A program made the translations under genes and the position numbers. From Bacteroidota bacterium (GTDB lineage Bacteria; Bacteroidota; Bacteroidia; Chitinophagales; UBA2359), in NCBI GenBank assembly GCA_020631675.1, contig JAHDGT010000008.1, positions 1 to 21,242 on the forward strand: DNA of 21,242 nt. Reading direction: 5' to 3'. Below, piece by piece: positions 15,030-21,242 of this stretch (its first letter is position 1; every line of letters starts with the position of its first letter). The notes beneath the pieces are model-generated. The model worked only from the letters and a program-made list of their open reading frames with translations. It was not told the origin of the DNA and made no database searches.

Positions 15030-16035
15030 TGAATAAAAGGAGTTGATTGTTTTCATCGCGGTGAATTGTTTCATATAAATCACCATCCGTATAATATTTC
15101 TTTATTTCTCTTGCCAAAGATAATGCGAAATAGGGAGCAACAGCATTTCCTATTTGATTGTAAATACTCGTTTCATTTCCTTGGAATTCAAACCAATCAG
15201 GAAAACTTTGCAAGCGAGCCGCTTCTTTACAACTTAATCTTCTCCGTCTACCATCTTCTAATTTTACTCTTTGCATATCTCCTGTTGCTCCTGCAAGGTT
15301 CCTGCACGTTAGGGTACGTGCTGGTTTATTTAGATGCAGGTCTCTTGGATTAACACAATGAGACGCTTTTTCATATTTTGCAATGTACTTGTCCATACTA
15401 GGAGTAAGAAACTTTGCATTTTCAGGAATACTGTTTAATAAATCATTTATGGCTTCCCCTGCGGTTACCAACTTACTTTTTTTACTAGGAAGATTAATAT
15501 TTCTTTTCGCACCAACAACAATCACTCTTTCTCTATTCTGAGGAACACCGTAATTTTTTGCGTTCAATAAACTGAATTTGATAAAATATCCTAAAGACTG
15601 AAGGTGATTAATTATTTCCTGTAAGTACCATTTGTTTTTATAGAGTAGTCCTCGTACATTTTCAAAAAGAAAAATATCGGGCTTTACTTGTTCAACAGCA
15701 GCTATGAAAATTGGAAAACCATCTCTTGAATCTTTCAGGCCAAGTTGCTTTCCGCCAACACTAAATGGTTGGCAAGGAGGGCCACCTATGATAATATCCG
15801 CAGCAGGGTAATGCGTTTCGGTAGTAAGTTCCTGCTCAAAGCATTCGCCAATAAGATTGGTATTGTAAGAGGCGGAAGCATCTTTTAGCATTTCGAAGCC
15901 AATGGTTTTAAAACCCGCTGCTTCAAAGCCGAGTGAGAGCCCACCACAACCAGCAAAAAGATCTAATACTGTTTTGTTTAATTCTTTATCAACAAAAGGT
16001 CTTAGCTCTGTATTTATCTTATCAATATATCCCAT
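15007..16035 (-). CDS. DNA (cytosine-5) methyltransferase
   Basis: A 342-residue C5-cytosine methyltransferase with all main motifs in order. Motif I is LDLFAGCGGLSLGFEAAG (24-41). Motif IV is GGPPCQPFS with catalytic C88. Motif VI is ENV (125-127). Motif VIII is QNRERVIVVG (166-175). The target-recognition region follows at about 180-260 (ARTLTCRNLAGATGDMQRV), then motif IX/X with RRLSCKEAARLQSFPD and YNQIGNAVAPYFA. The enzyme flips out a cytosine and methylates carbon 5 using S-adenosylmethionine. It heads a two-gene unit with the endonuclease downstream, whose start overlaps its end, so it should protect the host from that enzyme. The recognition sequence cannot be read from sequence alone. 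The gene pair is clearly more A+T-rich than its neighbours, which suggests horizontal acquisition. The gene looks intact. Confidence 0.95.
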   Translation of the reverse strand: MGYIDKINTELRPFVDKELNKTVLDLFAGCGGLSLGFEAAGFKTIGFEMLKDASASYNTNLIGECFEQELTTETHYPAADIIIGGPPCQPFSVGGKQLGLKDSRDGFPIFIAAVEQVKPDIFLFENVRGLLYKNKWYLQEIINHLQSLGYFIKFSLLNAKNYGVPQNRERVIVVGAKRNINLPSKKSKLVTAGEAINDLLNSIPENAKFLTPSMDKYIAKYEKASHCVNPRDLHLNKPARTLTCRNLAGATGDMQRVKLEDGRRRRLSCKEAARLQSFPDWFEFQGNETSIYNQIGNAVAPYFALSLAREIKKYYTDGDLYETIHRDENNQLLLFNEPKKLH

Positions 16036-16099
16036 GCTTTACGAGTACAATGGAAGAAGAGGTTTGGTTCAGATTATTGATAGAGAGGTAGTTTAAATC

Positions 16100-16672
16100 T
16101 CAACTTCTTTTACTTTTCTTCTTCAAACTCCAAGTAACATCAAAAGAGCATACTTCTTCGCCTTTTTTATTTCTGCCGATGGTATGGGCAGTAACAGTAA
16201 CCGCTTCACCCGTGCGCATGGTGTGTTCTACCGCATGGAAGAAATCCGCACCTTGCGTACAGGTGAAGGTCGTCACATCAGTAGCTTTTTTAACGAAATT
16301 GGAGTGCATATCCACCACCAAAATAGAGATGGGATGATCCACACTATTGAGTGCGGTCAATCCTAATAAGCCGGTCGACATTTCTCCGGCCATACTCAGT
16401 GCGGCGAAATAGGTGGAACGGAAAGGATTCTGATTGATCCAGCGAAATGGAATGGCTACTTGGCACTCATGGGCACTCAAATTCACCAATCGAACTCTTG
16501 CGATCAATGCCAGTGGTAATTTCACCAACATGAACAATCGAAACAGTAAGCCATTGTTACATCGTTTCATAAAACGCTCAGCAGATGCGCTGACCACCAA
16601 TGGCTTGCTTTTCTCTAATGCTCTTGCTTGGCTTGGGTTTTGGGTCTGTTGAGTGCTGGTAACGGTTTCCAT
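16100..16672 (-). CDS. DUF4442 hotdog-fold protein, possible thioesterase
   Basis: A 190-residue protein of the DUF4442 / PaaI-like hotdog family. The signature is the stretch IPFRWINQNPFRSTYFAALS followed by MAGEMSTGLLGL (central hotdog helix, residues about 74-106), with later strands ILVVDMHSNFVKKAT and CSFDVTWSLKKK. Relatives resemble acyl-CoA thioesterases, but substrates are mostly unproven. The first 30 residues are Gln/Ser-rich and not part of the fold, so an internal start (MKRC, residue 35) is possible. The frame is intact. It lies 64 bp upstream of the methyltransferase on the same strand and 34 bp downstream of a Kelch gene, with no evident functional link. Confidence 0.75.
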   Translation of the reverse strand: METVTSTQQTQNPSQARALEKSKPLVVSASAERFMKRCNNGLLFRLFMLVKLPLALIARVRLVNLSAHECQVAIPFRWINQNPFRSTYFAALSMAGEMSTGLLGLTALNSVDHPISILVVDMHSNFVKKATDVTTFTCTQGADFFHAVEHTMRTGEAVTVTAHTIGRNKKGEEVCSFDVTWSLKKKSKRS

Positions 16673-16706
16673 AATGCAGTATCATTTCAAGTATTCGCCC
16701 TTAAAA

Positions 16707-17930
16707 TTACTGCTTTGTGATCAATTGGCGAGCGATTTGATCGTTTTGCTGTATTTCAACTTGATAAGCCCCCTTGGGAAGGAATGCTAACGACAGTTGA
16801 TCACTACTTAATTGTTGTTGGTGAACAAGTCGACCATTTAAATCATAGACCTTGATCGCAAGAGGTGTTTCGATGGGCTGGCCAGTGCTGATATGTAGTA
16901 CTTCTTGGAAGGGATTAGGACTAATATTCAGGTCTAAGCTGGCTTCAACTTCGGTGATCTGAGTAGGTGGGGTATCTGCAACGAGTGGGTATTTGTAAAC
17001 CTCATCCACATATACCCAATCTTCGCCCACTAGGGTCATGCCATTGATCAGATAGACTTCCCCCTCAATAATAAAAGAGGCGGGCGACCAACGAGAGGTG
17101 CTGGGGTGGGATTCTAATTCTTCCCAGAAATCGTAATTCGCATAATACACCCAGAACTCACCCGTATCAAAAGAAGAGTGATCTTCATTATCTCCACTGA
17201 GCACATAGCCTTTGCCATTGAAGGAGAACTGTGTGCCCGCAACACGTCCTTCGCCTGGAATAGAAGCTACCTGCGTCCATTCATCCGTAGCGGGATCATA
17301 TTGGTACCATTCATCTGAAATGAAGTCATCGCCATGCCCGAAGCCAGCATATACATAGTCACCAATGGCGAACATATAAGGATGATGGCGGGGCAGACTG
17401 GGGAAATCAGCGCGCTCTTCCCAAGTGTTGGTTTGGATGTCGTACATCCACCAATCATTCAGATTGCCATTCCAGTTGTTACCCATGCCCATGAAAATCT
17501 TGCCTTGGTGGGCAACAAAAGCGGGGTGGTTACGACCTTGACAGGCACAATCTGCTAATTGTGTCCATTCTTCTGAGCTATTATCATAGACCCAAAGATC
17601 ATCTAAGAAATCGTCCGGACTTGAGCCAAATCCTAAATAGGCTTTGCCATCATACACATCACCGATCGCATAACCACGGGCAGGACCTGGGAAATCATCT
17701 AATTGCGTCCATTCTTCTGTAGCGGGATCAAATTGATAGAAATCATCGCGTGGTCCGGTCTCCGAGCCACCTGTTACCAAATATCCTAAGCCATCTAATG
17801 AAAAGCCGAAGCTGTGATCTGTTCTGAAACTACTAGGAGGAGCGTTTACCTCTTCCCAGTCTTGCGCATTTAAAAATGTACAGCACAAGGCAAGGGTGCA
17901 GCAACAGATCAGTTTGATTTTGTTGATCAT
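16707..17930 (-). CDS. Secreted Kelch-repeat protein with T9SS type A sorting domain
   Basis: A 407-residue exported protein. Residues 1-22 are a signal peptide (KLICCCTLALCCTFLNA). Residues about 25-315 form a Kelch beta-propeller with repeated blades such as GYLVTGGS...DDFYQFDPATEEWTQL, AYLGFGSS...LWVYDNSSEEWTQL and YVYAGFGHG...EWYQYDPATDEWTQV. The last 72 residues form a T9SS type A domain (ISPNPFQEVLHIS, then IKVYDLNGRLV, GAYQVEIQQNDQIARQLI), which directs passage across the outer membrane and surface attachment or release. The propeller half is nearly the same as that of the gene 40 bp upstream, showing tandem duplication; the C-termini are unrelated. The two genes probably share a transcript. 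The propeller's partner is unknown. Confidence 0.85.
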   Translation of the reverse strand: MINKIKLICCCTLALCCTFLNAQDWEEVNAPPSSFRTDHSFGFSLDGLGYLVTGGSETGPRDDFYQFDPATEEWTQLDDFPGPARGYAIGDVYDGKAYLGFGSSPDDFLDDLWVYDNSSEEWTQLADCACQGRNHPAFVAHQGKIFMGMGNNWNGNLNDWWMYDIQTNTWEERADFPSLPRHHPYMFAIGDYVYAGFGHGDDFISDEWYQYDPATDEWTQVASIPGEGRVAGTQFSFNGKGYVLSGDNEDHSSFDTGEFWVYYANYDFWEELESHPSTSRWSPASFIIEGEVYLINGMTLVGEDWVYVDEVYKYPLVADTPPTQITEVEASLDLNISPNPFQEVLHISTGQPIETPLAIKVYDLNGRLVHQQQLSSDQLSLAFLPKGAYQVEIQQNDQIARQLITKQ

Positions 17931-17970
17931 AATAGGTTTTGATGTTGGGCAGCTCGGGGGGAATTGCTAT

Positions 17971-19614
17971 CTAGTAGCGGACCTCCTCGATCGCAATGGC
18001 ACTGGTGTTGGGTAAGTACCAATTGAAATCAGCTACGGTTACATTTTTGTCTTTGTTGATATCGCTATCGTTATATTGTAAAACAGCTGAAGAAGCTGCT
18101 ATATACAGGTTCAAGTCAGTCACAGTAATGGTGCCTTCACCATCAATATCACCTGCTTTCATACCGAATACGCCAGAATCAGACATATCTGCCAATTGAG
18201 GGGTGACACCATCTGATTTAGCTTGCCATTGGTCGGTGCTGAAGTCGTAATAAGCCGCACTAGGTACAGTCAAAGGACTTTCCGTCATAATGCTTAGATG
18301 TCCGCGTACTCTAACTACGGCATAGTAAGTCTCATTGGTAAAGAGATCAAAAGACAAGCCATCTACGGTATTATTGGCTTCAACGATTCGCCCGTCTTTT
18401 AATAAAAAGCCCGCTTTCTGAGCGACAATAGAATCAGGATTATCAAAAGAACGCATTTCCACTAATGCCCAGTCTACTACATCCTCCCATATGTCGGCTG
18501 TACTGCCAACGGCTTCTGTGCCTGCATAATCCCAAGGGGCAGTATTGAAAGGCTGCTCGATAGGAATTAAGTTATCATCTTGCAAATAGGTGGTCATTTC
18601 GCCTGAGGCGGGATCATAAGTGCCTTCTAAGAAGGTTTTAAGCTGTACAGTAAGAGTTTGTGGTGTTTCTTCAAAAGCGTATTTATAGACTTCATCCACA
18701 TATAGCCATTCATCAACTACTAAGGTCATTCCATTGATGAGGTACACTTCATTATCAATTACAAAAGAAGCAGGAGACCATCTGGAAGTGCTCGGGTGAG
18801 GGGTTAATTCCGTCCAAGTGTCCATTTCACCATCATATTCCCAAAATTGACCCGTTTCAAAAGAAGAGTGGTCTTCATTGTCGCCACTTAAAGCGTAGCC
18901 CTTACCATTGTGTGAAAACTGCGTACCGGCTACTCTTCCTTCATCAGGGATAGAGGCGACTTGCGTCCACTCATCAGCGACAGGGTCATAGCGGTACCAT
19001 TCGTCAGAGATAAAGCCATTACCATGACCAAAGCCAGCATATACATAATCACCTATGGCGAACATATATGGATGGTGAACTGGTAAACCAGGAAAACCGG
19101 CACGCTCTTCCCAGGTATCAGTTTGGATGTCATACATCCACCAATCGTTCTGGTTACCACCACCATTATTACCCATACCCATGAAAATCTTGCCTTGGTG
19201 GGCAACAAATGCAGGGTGATTTCTTCCATCACAGGTACAATCGGCTAACTGTGTCCATTCGTCAGTGGTATTATCGTAAACCCATAAATCTCCCAAATAT
19301 GCATCCGCACTAGAACCAAAACCTAAATAAGCTTTACCCTCATAAACATCCCCGATCGCATAACCACGGGCCGGGCCGGGAAAGTCGGTCAACTGTGTCC
19401 AAGTGTCCGCAGAAGGATCATACTGATAAAAATCGTCCCTTGGACCATCATTGGAGCCACCTGTTACCAGATAGCCCATGCCATCTAAAGAAAAACCAAA
19501 AGAGTGATGCGTTCTGAAATCTTCAGGAAGAGAACTGACCTGCTCCCAAGTTTGAGCAGAAAGAATAGAGCAAGAAAGGATCAGTAAACAGAGTAAGTGT
19601 AACTTATTGGTCAT
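17971..19614 (-). CDS. Secreted Kelch-repeat protein with dockerin-like C-terminal module
   Basis: A 547-residue exported protein. Residues 1-20 are a signal peptide (LLCLLILSCSILSA). Residues about 22-313 form a Kelch propeller closely paralogous to the downstream gene product (shared stretches such as RNHPAFVAHQGKIFMGMGNN and FSxNGKGYxLSGDNEDHSSF). Residues about 322-547 are not a T9SS domain. They match the C-terminal module of the Omp28-like protein at 2591-4732: LEGTYDPASGEM, QPFNTAPWDYAGTEA, DWALVEMRS, LLKDGRIVE, then two dockerin/EF-hand-like repeats (GDIDGEGTITVTDLN at about 488 and DINKDKNVTVADFN at about 518) and the ending YLPNTSAI. The EF-hand Asp residues suggest calcium binding. 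It is the first gene of the Kelch pair, so a promoter is expected in the gap beyond 19614. Confidence 0.85.
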   Translation of the reverse strand: MTNKLHLLCLLILSCSILSAQTWEQVSSLPEDFRTHHSFGFSLDGMGYLVTGGSNDGPRDDFYQYDPSADTWTQLTDFPGPARGYAIGDVYEGKAYLGFGSSADAYLGDLWVYDNTTDEWTQLADCTCDGRNHPAFVAHQGKIFMGMGNNGGGNQNDWWMYDIQTDTWEERAGFPGLPVHHPYMFAIGDYVYAGFGHGNGFISDEWYRYDPVADEWTQVASIPDEGRVAGTQFSHNGKGYALSGDNEDHSSFETGQFWEYDGEMDTWTELTPHPSTSRWSPASFVIDNEVYLINGMTLVVDEWLYVDEVYKYAFEETPQTLTVQLKTFLEGTYDPASGEMTTYLQDDNLIPIEQPFNTAPWDYAGTEAVGSTADIWEDVVDWALVEMRSFDNPDSIVAQKAGFLLKDGRIVEANNTVDGLSFDLFTNETYYAVVRVRGHLSIMTESPLTVPSAAYYDFSTDQWQAKSDGVTPQLADMSDSGVFGMKAGDIDGEGTITVTDLNLYIAASSAVLQYNDSDINKDKNVTVADFNWYLPNTSAIAIEEVRY

Positions 19615-19754
19615 TGTGATTGAGTTGGGGCACAGCGGCCGTTAAATGTAGTACACTAAGTTAGCGCATTTATGTACTCTTTCAACACTAGTTAGCCCAC
19701 AGTGTTCTAATAAGGGCGTGAATTATAGTGCATTAGCCGACATACCCCTTATAA

Positions 19755-19792
19755 ACACGTCAGGACAAGCTTTACGCGCTTGTCCTACGTGT
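19755..19792. other. Stable 15-bp hairpin
   Basis: ACACGT plus AGGACAAGC pairs with GCTTGTCCT plus ACGTGT, leaving one unpaired C (19761) and a 7-nt loop tttacgc. No T-run follows on the + strand and only a short one on the minus strand, so it is not a convincing terminator. It could be a structural repeat or a regulatory site. Confidence 0.6.
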
Positions 19793-20008
19793 AAGATATA
19801 AAATACCTCAACAACCATGCTTTGTTAGAAAGTGCTTCGAATCAAAGTCATCTTCCTTTTGAATGTACTTCAAATATGGGGTGCTTTCGGACTTTGTGCA
19901 AAGACAAAAAAATAGGCTCATCATTCAAGAAAAAGAATGTCTTGGAGGATATTTGTTCCTTAAGTGGTTGACTGTTAGTTGTTTGCGTCAGGACGACTAT
20001 TTGCTAGT

Positions 20009-20038
20009 TCTGATTTTTATATTGAATCCTTACTTTTG
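20009..20038 (+). promoter_or_regulatory. Candidate promoter of the permease gene
   Basis: TACTTTTG at 20031-20038 fits the Bacteroidota -7 box TAnnTTTG. A weak -33 partner (ttctg, ending 20012) is 18 bp upstream. The transcript would begin near 20045 and carry the hairpin at 20058-20089 in its leader. Confidence 0.4.
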
Positions 20039-20057
20039 AGTCAACTTAAGATAGGAT

Positions 20058-20089
20058 AAGAACGTCTGTATAGTTAGACAGATGTTCTT
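20058..20089 (+). other. Leader hairpin upstream of the permease gene
   Basis: AAGAACGTCTGT pairs with ACAGATGTTCTT over 12 bp (one G-T wobble) around an 8-nt loop atagttag. It ends 33 bp before the start codon, and no T-run follows. It is a possible translation-control or mRNA-stability structure. Confidence 0.5.
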
Positions 20090-20121
20090 GTCTCTGTCGA
20101 GTATACTTTAATAGCTGGTCA

Positions 20122-21242
20122 TTGAAACAAATAGATAAACTGCTATTCCGCTCCTTCGTGGGTCCGTTCTTCGTGACCTTCTTCATTGCGCTATTCGTGC
20201 TGGTGATGCAGTTTCTATGGAAGTATGTGGACGACCTGGTAGGTAAGGGGCTGGATACGGCGATCATAGCAGAGCTATTGTTTTACTTATCCGCCAGTAT
20301 GGTACCCATGGCATTGCCGATAGGCGTTTTGATCGCCTCGATCATGACTTTCGGAAATTTAGGGGAGCATTATGAGTTGGTGGCATTGCGTTCTTCTGGT
20401 ATTTCTTTATTGCGTTTTATGGCACCTATGATTTTAGGCGCATTGCTCATTAGCGGAGTTGCCTTTGGCTTTGCGAACTATGTGCTGCCTATCGCCAATT
20501 TGAAATCGAGTACACTATTATACTCCGTGACGCATCAGAAACCAGCCCTTAATATAAAACCTGGTGTTTTTTATAGTGGTATAGAAGGCTATGTGATCAG
20601 GGTAGGCAGCAAAGACCCGGATGGTAGAACGGTTTACGATATCAAAATTCATGACCACACTGCTAACCAAGGAAATACCAATGTCTTGATCGCGGAAAAA
20701 GGAGAGATGTTCACCAGTGATATTGACAGTTCTTTGGTGTTTAGACTATTCAATGGTTCTCGCTATGAAGAATTGAACTCAAAGACGGATGCCAGAGCGC
20801 GTCACGAATTCCAACGCACTAATTTCGGAGAGTATGAAATGGTGTTCGATCTGTCGGGTTTCGGGATGAAGAAGACGGACGAAAAGATTTTCAAGCGCAA
20901 CCAGCGTACGATGAGTACACGTCAAATCATGGCTTATGTGGATTCTACCAAGATGAAAAGTAGAAAGCAAGTAAGTGATTATCGGCATGATATGTTCACC
21001 TACTTCAGCTATTTCAAAGATAGTACGTTCACTTTAAGTGATAGTTTGATAGCTACTATAAGCGGGCCTGTTGAAAATGATAGCTCTACCACGCCTTATT
21101 TAGCGACCTTGCCCATTCCTAAAGGCGTGAAACTGGGCATAGTGAAAGATGCGACGAACTTAGCACGCCAAGTAAAAAGCTCCAGCTACCACCGCACTAA
21201 AATGGTCGACAATCATGTAAAGCGGATCAGTAAATTCAAAAT
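20122..21242 (+). CDS. LptF/LptG-family LPS export permease (N-terminal part, runs off right edge)
   Basis: 373 codons of a YjgP/YjgQ (LptF/LptG) family protein, the inner-membrane permease that with LptB extracts lipopolysaccharide and passes it to the periplasmic bridge. The start is TTG at 20122, giving KQIDKLLFRSFVGPFFVTFF, the typical N-terminus of the Bacteroidota members; no in-frame ATG lies nearby upstream. Three transmembrane helices are visible: about 10-35 (VTFFIALFVLVMQFLW), 50-76 (ASMVPMALPIGVLIASIMTF) and 98-121 (APMILGALLISGVAFGFANY). The conserved ELVALRSSGIS coupling segment lies between helices 2 and 3. The periplasmic beta-jellyroll begins near residue 125 (LNIKPGVFYSGIEGYVIRVG). 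The C-terminal transmembrane half is beyond the window. Whether it is LptF or LptG cannot be settled from this half. Confidence 0.9.
   Translation, partial: MKQIDKLLFRSFVGPFFVTFFIALFVLVMQFLWKYVDDLVGKGLDTAIIAELLFYLSASMVPMALPIGVLIASIMTFGNLGEHYELVALRSSGISLLRFMAPMILGALLISGVAFGFANYVLPIANLKSSTLLYSVTHQKPALNIKPGVFYSGIEGYVIRVGSKDPDGRTVYDIKIHDHTANQGNTNVLIAEKGEMFTSDIDSSLVFRLFNGSRYEELNSKTDARARHEFQRTNFGEYEMVFDLSGFGMKKTDEKIFKRNQRTMSTRQIMAYVDSTKMKSRKQVSDYRHDMFTYFSYFKDSTFTLSDSLIATISGPVENDSSTTPYLATLPIPKGVKLGIVKDATNLARQVKSSSYHRTKMVDNHVKRISKFK

Larger units (their letters stand above)
19615..20121. other. Divergent gene-free region before the LPS-export permease
   Basis: About 500 bp between the divergent Kelch and permease genes. 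It contains two good hairpins (19755-19792 and 20058-20089) and one promoter-like box (20031-20038), listed separately. No reading frame here resembles a known protein, and I see no tRNA or repeat copy. Confidence 0.5.

Overview
The window looks like a piece of a Bacteroidota chromosome. Four things point there. Several secreted proteins carry a type IX secretion (T9SS) C-terminal sorting domain or a Bacteroidota-type dockerin-like tail. There is a Bacteroidota-type 30S protein THX and an Omp28-like secreted protein. A few promoter candidates fit the phylum's TTTG / TAnnTTTG pattern rather than the E. coli consensus. I cannot name the genus.

Layout: (1) 1-2408 holds a carotenoid locus on the + strand: lycopene cyclase CrtY, then a MerR-type regulator with a cobalamin-binding light-sensor half (CarH/LitR type). 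A strong 25-bp palindromic terminator separates it from convergent genes. (2) 2591-7668 is a minus-strand run: a large Omp28/dockerin-like secreted protein, XerD recombinase, 30S protein THX, a membrane-anchored TPR protein and a small lipoprotein. (3) 7669-8428 is a 760-bp non-coding stretch full of repeats and hairpins, leading to pyrG (CTP synthase) on the + strand. (4) 10194-13682 (minus) is a large T9SS-exported BNR beta-propeller protein. (5) 14009-16035 (minus) is an AT-rich restriction-modification pair: an intact C5-cytosine methyltransferase followed by a BsuBI/PstI-family endonuclease that is broken by one extra base. (6) 16100-19614 (minus) holds a DUF4442 hotdog protein and two tandem Kelch proteins. 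The Kelch halves are near copies, but their C-terminal export/anchoring modules differ completely. (7) From 20122 the first 373 codons of an LptF/LptG-family lipopolysaccharide-export permease run off the right edge.

The most unusual feature is a dispersed non-coding element present three times (1-136, 7781-7942 and 13838-13999). Each copy has conserved outer boxes around a long stem-loop. The stem sequences differ between copies but the pairing is kept, as are a single unpaired A and a 19-nt loop. Two copies are preceded by a GAAAGC/GCTTTC mini-hairpin and an array of 7-bp repeats. Two further heptad arrays, almost identical to each other, sit directly after the stop codons of two secreted-protein genes.

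Most genes here are housekeeping (pyrG, xerD, THX, LPS export) or envelope/secreted proteins. The restriction-modification pair and the repeat elements are the accessory part. All calls come from reading the sequence; no database search was run.
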